Shown: one piece after another, positions 34,109-44,975 of the stretch
Position numbering within the stretch: position 1 is the first letter of the stretch
Layout of the letters: each line of letters opens with the position of its first letter
Assembly (NCBI RefSeq): GCF_017591425.1
Contig: NW_024467119.1
Location: 25,765,001-25,829,000 of the forward strand
Length of the DNA: 64,000 nt
Reading direction: 5' to 3'
Source of the DNA: Ochotona curzoniae
Taxonomy: Eukaryota; Chordata; Mammalia; Lagomorpha; Ochotonidae
Notes under the pieces: model-generated
Database searches by the model: none
The model's input: the letters and a program-made list of their open reading frames with translations, nothing else
What the model was told of the DNA's origin: nothing
Program-made: the position numbers and the translations under genes

Positions 34109-34222
34109 GCTGACTATTGGGGGAGTGAACCAGCAGATGAAAGATCTCTCTCTTTTTCTTTGTTTCTCCCTCTCTCTGTGTAACTCTGCCTTTCAAATAA
34201 ACAAATAAATCTTTTTAAGAAA
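34109..34222 (+). mobile_element. C-type SINE 3' fragment, old
   Basis: GGGGGAGTGAACCAGCAGAT to CTGCCTTTCAAATAAACAAA: the last third of an old-type element only. Confidence 0.75.
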
Positions 34223-34528
34223 TGATGTCATGGAGGTTTCTTTTGTACAGTGGGAAAGAAGGCAATCTGAAAGTGCTGGCTGTGTTCAGTCCACACTCAC
34301 TTAGGCGGCTTCATGGGAGGTCCTGAAGGAGTCTATAAATACTGTTAGGACCCATGGATCTCCTGGGGAAAGAACTTCCCATGTGAAAAAAGAATCAAGG
34401 ATTATACGTTGATCAAGCGTCACACTTGTTCAATGTGAGAGGAAAAGTTCTGAGGACGCAGTGCCTGTTGTAGAAGTTAATGTCCAACCTCTATCCACCC
34501 TTGCAGTCCGAGGAGGGCATCTTTTAAA
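34223..34528. other. Single-copy DNA, nothing recognised
   Basis: No repeat or gene signature seen. Confidence 0.5.
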
Positions 34529-34816
34529 AAGGCTGGCGTGTTGATGTAGCAGGTTAATCCTTAGCCTGCAATGCCATGTTCCAGTTGCTCAATTTCTGAT
34601 CTAGCTCCCTGCTTAAAGCCTGGGAAAGCAGCAGAGGATGGCTCAAGTCCTTGGGCCTCTGTCCCCATATGGGAGACCAGGAAGGAGCTCCTGGCTTCAG
34701 ATAAGTTTATCTCTGGCCATTGTGACACTTTGGTCACAAGTTGGAAGCTCTCTCTCTGTTTCTCTTCTTTGTAAATCTGCCTTGTGAATAAAAATCAATA
34801 TTTTTGAAAAAAAGAA
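34529..34816 (+). mobile_element. C-type SINE
   Basis: Plus copy: AAAGGCTGGCGTGTTGATG head, CATATGGGAGACCAGG middle, GTGAATAAAAATCAATA tail. Confidence 0.8.
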
Positions 34817-34857
34817 TCTTAAAAAAATCAAGTAGAGCCACAGAAACTGTTCATATG

Positions 34858-34925
34858 TGCTCATTCATTCATTTATTCATTCAACAAACCTTGACCAAGC
34901 ATTAACTGTGTTCTCAGAGCTGTTC
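34858..34925 (-). repeat. (TTCA)n run and L2-like remnant
   Basis: ATTCATTCATTTATTCATTC followed by AACAAACCTTGACCAAGC and ACTGTGTTCTCAGAGC resembles the reversed 3' end of ancient L2/MIR repeats. Confidence 0.4.
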
Positions 34926-36820
34926 TAATGGGTGGAGCAAGAGAGCCGGGAACTCAAACCCACAAACGTCCCTGCCTTCATGGGGATTCCTCTCCAGTCC
35001 TTCTCTACTCCTGCTTGGAAAGGCCCACTGGGCATGTCACATATGTCTTCTTTCCTGCCTGTGCCTCGCCTGGCACGTGTGAGCTCTTTTTTGTTTGAAA
35101 ATTTTTTTATGTGTGAGCTCTTAATAAACATTCGTGTTACAACCCACTAAAGACCCATTTGTCTTTAGATCCTGATCTCTGTGTGTTTGTGGATGTGCTG
35201 AATCTTGGATTAGAGCCATACCCTCCTGGAGGGGGAGCTGTTATCTTCCACAGAGTAGAGGGTGACAATGGCTAAGTGCATAGCAAGTGTACTGAAACAC
35301 TACCCCCAGCACAGCAATGGTGGCAGACAGGAAGCTGAGAGGTGCGTGTACAACTCTTTGTGGAGGATGCCAGGGCAGCTGGTGGGCATCCAGAGGCCGC
35401 AGTGAAATGGGAAGAGACAGAGAAGGAATATCCCAGCCAGCTGGCAGAGAAGTTAGAATGAAGAAAAGAAATTTTAAGAGCAAATGCTGATGCTTTGAAA
35501 GTTTTTGTTCAGGTGGCCAAGTAGACATGTTCAAAGACAGAGTCAGGATTGGTGGATCCGAAAGTTTCCTGTGGAGGGGAAAGCTGGGTGTGTCTCCCAG
35601 GAAAAGAAAGTGATACTCAGGACAGCTGCTGGTGTTGCCTACTGACTTTCTGTATGTCATTCAAGGCTATGAACTTTGTGTCCTCAGTTATGAAGACCAG
35701 TAAAGCCTGTCCCTACCCTGCTCCCATCCTCCACATTTATCAGCATGACTTGCTGCAAACCATAACACAGCTAGCTAGGCAAGTAAGATGAGGCTCCCTG
35801 AGGTCTGAATCTAGCGTTGTAGCCTTGATTGACATCTTTGCAGTCCACACCTATGTAGCCTTCTATCTCAGCCTCAGGAGCTGTCCTGGACCTTCCCCTG
35901 GCCCAGTGCACCTGGCATGCTGTCATGTCAACTTTCCCCCTGTGCCCGAGATGACTACATCCATGCCTGTCTCTGCTCTCTGGTGCATCCCCAGGAAACA
36001 CATGTTGCTCCCTATAGAGAAGCCAATGCCTGGCATGCTGCAAGCCCCTGCTTGTTCAATGAGCGCACGGAGGAGAAAGAAGCAAGGTCAGAGGAGGAGA
36101 AATTAAACCAGAAAACAACAGCTGGAGACAAAACTGTAGTAGACTGTTCCTGTGGGGCCAGCCACGTGGAGTTACATCAGAAGCAGCAGAGAATGAGGAA
36201 ACTGCCCGAAACAACCATTTCAACCATGACAAATGGCAGCATAGGGCCAGGAAACCAGCCTCGGGGTTTCTAAAGCAGAGAAGTGTAAATATTAAAACAC
36301 CCATTCTCTTTCTGTTAAGCCTTGGCCCCTGGATGGCCTTACCCCATGAAACAAGTATACAAACTGGCTTGTCATTTCAGCAGAGCCCCGTGAATGTAGG
36401 TGCTGAGAAGCATGTGTTTAGATCCTGCCCAGCTCTGTTGTTGTTGGAGAAGTTTAACAACTGTTAGGGATTTGTTCAAAACCCAAGGCCAGCAGGAGAT
36501 CTTGGTTTGATCACTTGGCTTTGCCTCTAAAGGCAAGTCAGGGTTAGGCCGGGCTGGGGTATTCTGTGGGAATATTTGTAACTTCTGCAGGTCCACAGAG
36601 GCACTCATTTTCCAAGCCTGGGTTGCTAGTTTGGCATAGGAAGCATCGAGTAGCTAGTTTGGTTCTGTTTGATCTTCCAGATTGTGTGCTTCTGGTTGTA
36701 AGAATGCCTGGTTTTGGTGAGAACAACCTGAGCTTTCCATATAACCCATCATGAGAGAAAACGTGGTAGCTTCATCCCACAGTGGTTTCACCTTGCTGCT
36801 TCACTGGAGGGATAGAGCCT
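34926..36820. other. Single-copy DNA; possible old LTR near its start
   Basis: A polyadenylation-like CTTAATAAACATTC lies at about 35119. TGTGAGCTCTT occurs twice (35078 and 35112) around a T/A-rich insert of about 23 bp, which looks like a tiny insertion with its own duplication. The rest, including open frames of 118-139 codons at 35241-35660 and 35917-36273, shows nothing I recognise. Confidence 0.4.
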
Positions 36821-36825
36821 TAAAG

Positions 36826-36868
<43 letters not shown>

Positions 36869-36869
36869 A
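36821..36869. repeat. (AAAT)n microsatellite
   Basis: About 11 tetranucleotide units, continuing into a short (TA)n. Confidence 0.95.
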
Positions 36870-37061
36870 AAATATATATACACATGATACTTACACAACA
36901 TAAAAATGAGCTCTTCACCATTGTTAAGTGGCTAGCTCAGTCATGTTAAGGATATTTGTGTTGTTGCACAACCAAGATCAAGGACTTTTTTAACTTGGAA
37001 AACTGAAATTATGTATCTGTAATGCAAAAGCCTCCCATTTCCTAACCCCGAGGCCTATGGC

Positions 37062-37375
37062 AGGCAGGTACTGTGATGCATCAGGTTAAGCCACTGTTAG
37101 GGATGCCTGTATTCCCAAGCAGAGTGCCAGTTGGGGGCTCCAGCAGCTCTGCTTCCAATCCAGGTTCCTACTAATGCACCCAGGGAGGCAGCAGAAGATG
37201 ACTTGAGGTCTGGGGCTCCTCCACATGGGAGGCAAAGGTAGAGCTCTTGATTTTGTTCTAGCTCAGCTCTGGCTGTTGCAGGCATTGAGCAAGTGAGCCA
37301 GCAGATGGAAATTTGTCTCTGTGTGCCCCTCTGCCTTTCAAGTAGAGGGCCACAAATAAGCATTTTAATAAGCTG
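37062..37375 (+). mobile_element. C-type SINE, old
   Basis: Plus copy: GGCAGGTACTGTGATGCATC head, CACCCAGGGAGGCAGCAG middle (old-type wording), decayed tail near AAGCATTTTAATAAGC. Confidence 0.75.
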
Positions 37376-38028
37376 TGTTTTTTTTTTTTTTAACTGGACA
37401 GTTTCCTAGAAGCTGTGGCTGGGATGATCACCTTAACACATTCCTGGGAAGTCAGAGCCCAAAGAAATCGGCCAATCCACAAAATCGATGATTCAATATA
37501 ACGGGAAAAAACCTAAAAAACAATAATCAGTGAGAGTCACCGGTGCCAAAGACAGAGTTGCAAATAGGCAAAGTAATGTGATTGCCAGGCATCAGTTAAA
37601 TGCCGTGTGCTGCAAGAAGCAAGTAGTTCAGCTGTTGCAGGAAATGCAGCAATGATTTAGGTCATGTGGTTGTTCATTCAGAAAGTAAGTATTGCCAACA
37701 TGTAGGTTGGCTCTGGCTAGGATTTGGGAAGAATAACCAGGATACCTCACTTAAGGGTGCTTGTAAGACAAAGTGGGTGGTAAACAAGGGGTCATCTTCT
37801 AAATCTCCTGCACATTTAGAAGTATCCTTTTCCTCTGAGATGCAAAGGCCCCAGCCAAGACAAGAGAGGACTGAGCATTTCTTCTGTTTGTTCTTTTCAA
37901 CCAGACAATTCTTTATGGCAATAGCACTAGAATGTTCACCAATTAAACAAACCTGGTTTATGCACATTGAATGTCTGCTAAGTGTTCAGTAGGCTATCAT
38001 CTTATTCACTCCTCAGAGGAGAATCTTC
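37376..38028. other. Single-copy DNA, nothing recognised
   Basis: Opens with a T14 run. Open frames on both strands at 37666-37992 mirror each other and have no recognisable content. Confidence 0.5.
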
Positions 38029-38360
38029 TTGTTTTGAAGATTTATTTATTGGAAAGGCAGGATGATAGAGAGAGAGACAAAGAGAGAGAGAGAAAAAAAG
38101 AGAAAGATTTTCCATATACTAGTTCACTCTCCAGATGGCAGCAACTGCCTGAGCTGGGCCAGACCAAAGCCAGGGGCCTGGAACTCTATCTGGGTCTCCC
38201 ATGTGGGTGGTAAGAATCCAAGATGGTTACTTGGACCATCTGCTGCCACTTTGCCAGGAGCCTTAGCAGGGAGCTGGGTTGCATGTGAAGCAGGTGGGAC
38301 TAGAACTGATTCTCTGATGGGGCACAATGACATCAGCCATAGTGGCCTAACATGGAATAA
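38029..38360 (-). mobile_element. C-type SINE, old
   Basis: Reverse copy: GAAGATTTATTTATTGGAAA, purine-rich GAGAGAGACAAAGAGAG, TAGTTCACTCTCCAGATGGC and the head near CATAGTGGCCTAAC. Confidence 0.82.
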
Positions 38361-38713
38361 CACAAAACTATCTCTAAGATAATCTTGTTTTTTTAAAAAA
38401 TTGTATACATTTTATTTTTGATAATCTTTACATATTTGATCAGGATGAAAAGACTCAAGGACTAGAGGAAAGTGGGTGAGACCATTATTTCTACATTCTC
38501 TTTTTTCCTTCCTGTATCTAGGGGAAGGCCAAAGATAAGGGGAGAAGCCACACCCAGGTTCCCAACCATCCCAGGGTCCCCGATGAGGGCCATGCTCTGA
38601 GGGTCCTGCTCAAGATGCTCTAATAGTTCAACAGTTCTGTATTGCTGCTGCTGATCTTGCCACTCCACTCACGATGAAATCTCTCCAGAACCCACTGGTT
38701 GACATTGTCCACC

Positions 38714-39091
38714 TTAGAGACTCTGTTGGCCCAGGTATTCACTGCCAACTCTTGGCTGGGGTAGTTGATTGATTTGTTCTGTCATCCATTCTCTGTTATG
38801 GTACCAGGTGTCCTCTACAGGCTCCAGTGTCCTGCCATATCCTCCATGTGCTTCTGGATATGTTGTCCTCTGCTCCATCTGAGCCACTGAGGAGGCCCAG
38901 CTCTGACCCATGCATTCCACAGTCAGACCATGGAACCTGCAATTTTCTTCATGGATGGGGTTCTGAGTCCTATGGTTCAGTTGGGGGGACTCCCAAAGAA
39001 ACTCCGTATGAGGTGATCCCAGACCTGATTCTTGTGTGTGCATGCCAATACAGGGTCCAGCACAGTCTGTCGCCCAAATTGGCCTTTGCAC
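38714..39091 (-). other. Open frame in block B of copy f (125 codons)
   Basis: Counterpart of the frame in copy e. The predicted product is rich in Gln, Glu and Trp and has no membrane segment or motif I know. Listed because it survives in both recent copies; coding status is unproven. Confidence 0.3.
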
Positions 39092-40295
39092 ACACTGCCA
39101 GTTGCAATTGCTGGGTCAGTTGCTTCCAGGTCTGTCTTCTACACGAACCTATAGATATTGGAGTCCAGCCCAATAATGCCTACCATACACTCGGCCCCCA
39201 TGCAAACCGGTGGGAGTTGTAACCTAGCCTGAATGACCCACAATAACCCCTACCAGGCCCAATCCCTGCCCTGCCTGGTTCCTGTGCCAGCCAGTATGTA
39301 CAGCACACTGGTCCTGGCTAGCCCACATTCCATTTAGCTCTCATACATATCAGTGGGCATTGAAGCCTAGCTTAGTGGCCAACCAGCACCACTATCCAGC
39401 CCACATATGTGCCGGCAGGTGCCATTTTCTTTCTAGCCATGCTTTCCCTAGTCCTGGTTCTCATGATCACCAGTGGGAGTGGCAACCCAAGAGGGAGGTG
39501 CCCATTGTTTCCCTAATGGGCTAACTCCCACTCCTGGATCTTGCACTCTCCAGGTGGTAATGCAGTTTAGCTCGAGAGAGTTTGCTTTCCATGCCAACAG
39601 CTGCCAGCTGATGCTGCGACTAAGTCCAACCAACCCTCACCCTTTCTGGCTTACTCATGTAGCAATAGGTAGAGTCGGCCCAGCCTGCCTTATCACCGAT
39701 TCAGTTTACCTGCAGACCAACAGGTGTTGTAGCCCTGCCTGGCCTGGTCTGGCCCCATTCCAGCTATGCTCACCAGTGGAAATGGTGGCCCAGTAGGGGA
39801 GCTGCCTACAGTCCCCCTACTGGGTTCATCCACTCTCGCCTAGGTCTCATGTGTGCTGGTTGGGCACTGTAGCTCAGTCCGACAAGGCCTACCTCACCTC
39901 AGCATTTGCCACTGGGTGCTGTAGCCTGGCCAGCCCATACCCATTTCCAGCTCACATTGGTGAGAACTACAGCCTAGCCAGCCCAGCCAGCTCCTAGTTC
40001 TGGGCCTCACGTGAACTAGCTGGTATTGTGGCTTGATCTGGCATGACCTACTCACTATTCTGGCTCTCAGATTTGCCATCAGGTGATATGAACTCGCCCA
40101 GCCTGGCTTGCCCTAAAACTGAGCCAAAGGTAAACTCATGAGTATCATAACCTGGTGTGGTCTTGGCTGTTCCCTTTCTTGGTTCTTGCACTTACCCACA
40201 GGGACTGTGTCCTGACAGAGGTGTTTCCCAAGCTCCTCCATCAGGACCTCTCCGAATTCCAGATCTCTCACACGCTGGTGGATCCTTGGGCCAGC

Positions 40296-40369
40296 TCTAC
40301 TTAGTCAACCTCCCGTCTACGGCCATACCACCCTGAGCACGCCCGATCTCGTCTACTTAGTCAACCTCC
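40296..40369 (+). pseudogene. 5S rRNA 5' fragment, retroposed, with perfect 18-bp target-site duplication
   Basis: 40315-40354 reads as the first 40 nt of 5S rRNA (starts GTCTACGGCCATACCACC), with two substitutions near position 23-25 where the canonical wording is GAACGCG. It stops within the 5S sequence at CTCGTCT. TCTACTTAGTCAACCTCC stands at both 40296-40313 and 40352-40369 without mismatch. No A tail is present. The homologous place in long-repeat copy a (about 168-190) has a single CTACTCAGTCCACCTTC and no 5S sequence, so the uninterrupted state is visible in this window. It is too short to function as a 5S gene because the internal promoter is missing. Confidence 0.9.
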
Positions 40370-41884
40370 TGTCGTGGCGGGAACAACGATCTTTCCTGAC
40401 TGGCCTTCACCAATTCTGGTTCTTGTTGTTAGGTGTTACAGCCCAGCCAAGCCTAGTCCATACCCAGACACAGCACATATATGGCTCAGTAGGGGCAGAG
40501 ACCTAGTCTGTCCTACACCTAACCTGGTTCTCATGAGCACCAGTGGATGCTGGACTCTAATTTAGTATGGCAAACCCCAGATCCAGTCCACACTTGTGCC
40601 AAGGGGCACTAGCCATAGCCTGACCAGACCGCAGCTCCTACTCTGGCCCCATGTGCTCACTAGTAGTACCCACAACCCAGCCAGGGCATCCCATCCTCTT
40701 AGCTCCCTGACCAGGCCTGATCCCAGCCATAGATCTCATATGTGCTAGTGTTTGCTCTGACCTAGATTGGCAGAGTCTTTCCACTCTCTTGGTCTTTGCT
40801 TTGGGATGCTGCAGCCTGACATGACCTGGATGGTCCCCAGTGCTAGCTCTCACTGGTGGCTGCTGGAACCTGGTCCTGCTCAGTGTACTCCCATCCCTGG
40901 CTCATGCAAACCAGTAGTTTTAGCAACCTATCCTGGCATGACCTGTGCTCTAGTCTGGTTTCTGCACTTGCCAGTGGGCTATGGTTTGCTCGGCCTCATC
41001 CAGTCCTCTCCTTTCCAAAACCAACCCACACACTTGCCAACAGATGGACCTACTCTGTTCAGCCTGCTCATCAGCGGGAACTATGACTTAATAGGGGAGT
41101 TTCCCAGGTTCCCCCACTTGGGCCACTCCCAGACCCAGTTCTTACATGTCAGTGGGTTCTTGGCCTTTACCCAATATGGCCTGCCCCATCCATCCAGGAC
41201 TTTGTATGAGATGGTACAGCTCAGCCTGCCCCACACCCTCATTTAGGTTGCTCATGGAGGTGCTACAGCCTGAACCTGCCCCACTTGTTCCCAGCCCCAG
41301 TATCAGTGAGTATCAACAAGTTCTATGGTCACACCTAGTTCATCCTATCACCATCCCAACTCTCAAGCTAACCAGCAGGACTTGTAGTTCCATAGGGTTC
41401 AGCCCACATATCGCTCACAGAATCCACCCAGGACCTGGTTCTTTTCCATGCTGGTTATTGTCATGTCTCAGTCTAATGTGGCCCATTCCCTGATCTGCCA
41501 CTCACTGTCAGCTCCTGGATCTAGCCCTGCCAGACAGGTGCCCATCCCTGGCTTTTGCATGGATTGGCATGTGGTGGTCAGCCATGTTCCATGCTAACAA
41601 ACCCAACCTAGGACTCCCATATGGGGTGGTGTATCAGTCTGACCCATAAAGATCTTCAGGTCTCTCCCCTCCAAACTACCATGTCTCATTCCCCTCACTT
41701 AACTCAAAGTACATTAGCCCTGTCATTGGCTGTTCTTCAAGATTGGTTCATCATCTACATGTACAGTAGTCTTATCCCGAAGTGTCTCTAGTCAGTAATT
41801 CCACCCAAACCCTAGAGCTCTGGCTGGTGGGCAGCCAGCGGGCAGAGCCCGATGTTTGGCATTCTGGTTGCCCACAAATCCAGC

Positions 41885-42085
41885 ACCTTCCCCCCGCCTA
41901 GCAGCAATAGATGGGGATCTAGGATCTGCAGCAGGACACCTGGTCCTGCTAATGCCCAGAGCCATCTGATATCCATCTCTAGCATGATTGCTGTGGATGA
42001 AGGAAATTTTTGGATCTTGGGCTTGGACAAGCACAGGATTCTCCCCTTGCCTAGCAGCAGTAGATGGGGAGCTAGGATCCCCAGC
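41885..42085. repeat. Partial tandem duplication, period about 150 bp
   Basis: CGCCTAGCAGCAATAGATGG at about 41897 and TGCCTAGCAGCAGTAGATGG at about 42048, each followed by GGATCTAGGATC or GGAGCTAGGATC. Confidence 0.7.
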
Positions 42086-42130
42086 AAGAAGCATGGTGTG
42101 GCATGAGTTTTCCCAGTGACAGCCACATGG

Positions 42131-43160
42131 CCGACAGAATAAGGTACCTGCTCCACTGGTCTGGCTTACCTGAAGAGAATCATCTCATCTTTATTTTTAT
42201 TTATTTATTTTTTTGGCTGAAGAAACAGAATCTTAGGGAAGTTGAAGTAAATCAGAAAGGGACAGCTTCAGGATGGGAATTAGGCGTTTTGGTTAAAATC
42301 AGTGGCTGTTTTTACTTCCCATACATGATTGTCAGGTAGAAAGTTGCTGACTGGTCTTTAGTGTACATGTTTATGGAGTATTTACTGCACACAATAGTTT
42401 TAGTTTAAAAGCCAAAAGTTATAGACTCCAAAAATGTAGCTGCTGATAATTATAAACCATTCTATTAAAAACACACACACACACAAAACTCTGTGTTCCC
42501 AGAGTTCCCGTCCCTTACTGAGCTGACCTTGTGGTAAGGAAAGGGACCATACAAACAAACCCCCAGAGTGCCAATTGCCTCAAGATGGCAAAGGAAGGCT
42601 TTAACAGAATCACCCACCACCTAACCTTCAGTGTTGGGGCAGAGGTGTGGCAGAGAATTCTGTTGAAAATAAAGCTGCTACACCCTTCCCTTTTTGTGCT
42701 GTGGGTTACTGGTAGCCACATTCAAGTTTACTTTGTTTCATGGTCAGATTGGGTTACTACACAGGTGGATATCAATGAATTGTGGATATCAAACCTGGGA
42801 CCCGCCCAGACCGGCTGAAACTGGTTATGGCATTGACATTCTCGCTCTATAAAGTCTCTGATGAGAGGCATTGGGTTTCAAACAAAGCTCAGATTAACTC
42901 ATGGGTGGAGAAGTGGCACCTGCACCACCACCCCTCCCCTTGCCAGCACTGCTTCAAGCACGGACAAGCATTGCCATCTTCAAGAGAAAAATGTTCTGTT
43001 GACTTAATGCAGATCTTGAGGCCATGACACCACATGGCTCTTCCCCTGCATTGACACAAGAGTGGAAGTTGACAACAAAGTACTTGCGAGACACAACTGC
43101 TGAAGTCAACAGTGGCATAGGAAGGAATCCACTCCCCACCACCTCTGCCCCTCAGACTTT
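42131..43160. other. Single-copy DNA, nothing recognised
   Basis: Contains a short (AC)n at about 42471-42485. Open frames at 42515-42818 on both strands are mirror images without recognisable content. Confidence 0.5.
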
Positions 43161-43460
43161 AAACAATTTATTTATTTGTTGTTTATTTGAGAGGCAGAGT
43201 TAGAGAGAGACAGAGAGACAGGGAGAGAGATGTTTTTTCAGCTATTCACTTCCCAAATGACCGCAATGACTGGGGCTGGGCCAGACTGAAACCAGGAGCC
43301 AGGAGATTCCTCTGGGACTCCCACATGGGTGCAGAGGCCCAAAGACTTGGGCCATTCTTCGCTGCTTCCCCAGGTACAATAACAGGAACCCTAAAGTGGA
43401 GCAGCTGGGCCTCAAATTAGCACTAAAGGTATCAGTTTAGCACAGTTTCACTTCTACGCA
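43161..43460 (-). mobile_element. C-type SINE, old
   Basis: Reverse copy: AATTTATTTATTTGTTGTTT, GAGAGGCAGAGTTAGAGAG, CTCCCACATGGGTGCAGAGG. Confidence 0.82.
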
Positions 43461-43497
43461 GCAGCTAAAGTCAAACTTTTAGAAACAGGAAGCAAAA

Positions 43498-43815
43498 TGG
43501 TGGTGTTGGCATAGCTGATAAAGACAGCACTGGGACAACACCCCACATCGCAGCACCTGTCTTCGGGCCCTGGTTCCACTTCTGAATTCAGTTTCCTGTG
43601 GTTGTACCCTGGGAGTCAACAGCATGGCTTTGATGGTTGGGTTCCTGTCACTTATGTAGGACTCTTGCATGGAATTCCCAGCTCCCAGTGTTGGCCTGGC
43701 CCAATTCCAAACACTGTGGGCATCTGGGGAGCAGATTAACAGATGAAAGCTCTCTGTCTGTGTCTGTTTCTTTATGTCTTGCTACCATCTAAATAAATAA
43801 ATAAAAATAGAAAAT
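43498..43815 (+). mobile_element. C-type SINE, old
   Basis: Plus copy: GGTGGTGTTGGCATAGCTG head, CATCTGGGGAGCAGATTAAC, CATCTAAATAAATAAATAAA tail. Confidence 0.78.
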
Positions 43816-43969
43816 GGAATGTAGTTGTCAGGACTAATGAAGACACAGAGGAGGAGTTTAACACTTATGGGGTTTCAGGTTGGAAAGATGAAAAGGCTCT
43901 GGAGATGGATGGTGGTGATGGTGACACAGAAATGTGTTGGTACTTAATGCCATGACATTGTACATTTAC

Positions 43970-44279
43970 AAATGGTTAAGATGGGGCCAGGCATCTATGG
44001 CACAGAGAGGGAAGCCACCACTTGCTAAGCCAGCATTTCATATCCAAATGCCTGTTCCAGTCCCAGCTGCTCTGCTTCTGAGTCATCTTCCAACTCAGGT
44101 GCTTGAGAGTACAGAAGATGATGGTCAAAGTGCCTGGGCTTCTGTCACCCACATAATTGACCAGGATGGCTTTGGACTGGCCCAGCCATGGTTGTTGGGT
44201 CATTTGGGAAGTGAACACATACTCTGTCTTTGCCTCTTAAATAAATACATAGATAAATACTTCACAAAATGGTTAAGAT
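43970..44279 (+). mobile_element. C-type SINE, old subfamily, with 13-bp target-site duplication
   Basis: Body at 43983-44266, from GGGGCCAGGCATCTATGGC to CTTAAATAAATACATAGAT. AAATGGTTAAGAT is found at 43970-43982 and 44267-44279. A perfect short duplication around a diverged body is notable for an older copy. Confidence 0.85.
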
Positions 44280-44829
44280 TTTCTCTGGGCATTTGGGGCT
44301 TCACTGATACTAGAACAGTGGGAGGGTATCGGCTGGTCCCAGTGCTGCCAGGCTCAGGCTGACCCTCATCTTTCCCAAGGCACCTGTCCCCTCCTGGAAC
44401 ATCTGGTCAGAAACATGTGGCTGGCAAGAAAAGGATCACATCTTTTTCTAGTCCAGTTCATCCTGAAGTTTCCCCAAATTCTGCCTGCCTGGTGGATAAT
44501 GCAGACTGTTGGCCTAGAAGCTATGCTGGCTCATACGTCCTGCCATGTGCACAGTCTGGCCCAGCGTTTGGTCCTGATGCTAATGTTACCTGTGTTAACG
44601 TGTCTAGACACCACTCTCCTTCTTTGGGTGACAGAGCAGGGACTGCCAATGGGCTTCACCCCTAACTCTTTAGGATATCTAAGGTTTATAACAAAGGGGA
44701 AGGAATAGAATCCAGCCATTTACAAACATGTGCCCAGGACTCTGTCCTTTTATGCAATTAAAATTAAGCATGTATGACATTCAGGAACATTATCATATCT
44801 TCTGTACTGATAAGAACGGCCATTTATTA
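44280..44829. other. Single-copy DNA, nothing recognised
   Basis: No repeat or gene signature seen. Confidence 0.5.
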
Positions 44830-44975
44830 GGGGGCCTGGCATGATGGCTCAATTGGCTAATCCCCCTTCAAGTGCCAGGATCCAATATGGGTGCCAGTTC
44901 ATGTCCTGGCTGCTCTACTTCCTATTAAACTCCCTGTCTGTGGCATGGGAAAGAACATTGTAGGGCATAAAAGAG
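44830..44975 (+). mobile_element. C-type SINE, 3'-truncated
   Basis: GGGGCCTGGCATGATGGCTC to GGCATGGGAAAGAACATTG; then homology stops. Confidence 0.8.

Larger units (their letters stand above)
38385..42130 (-). mobile_element. Unnamed long repeat, copy f (longest)
   Basis: About 3.7 kb, read from right to left. The left end is the A-tailed 3' end (on minus: AAAATAAAATGTATACAA and an A/T-rich tail). Next come block C, block B (38640-39056), block A (39162-39645) and a long body (39650-41850) of degenerate 65-90 bp units built on CCAGTGGGTGCTGTAGCC-like cores. The far end (41860-42110) has two copies of a 150-bp unit. There is no frame longer than 159 codons and no reverse transcriptase, gag or LTR signature. 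It is collinear with copies a, c and d, so I take its order as canonical. The 5' limit is uncertain. Confidence 0.82.

Noticed and set aside
34926..35240. Solitary LTR with AATAAA signal
   Set aside because: A polyadenylation-like signal is present, but I could not find matching TG...CA termini or a target duplication, so it is left only as a remark.
36821..36869. (AAAT)n as a SINE tail
   Set aside because: No SINE body precedes it on the plus strand; treated as a plain microsatellite.
40767..41246. 159-codon plus-strand open frame in long-repeat copy f
   Set aside because: It runs through degenerate tandem units and is not kept open in the collinear copy a.
38385..42130. Long repeat as an endogenous retrovirus or LTR
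   Set aside because: No gag, pol or env motifs, no tRNA primer site, and the 3' end is an A tail with L1-type duplication in copy b.
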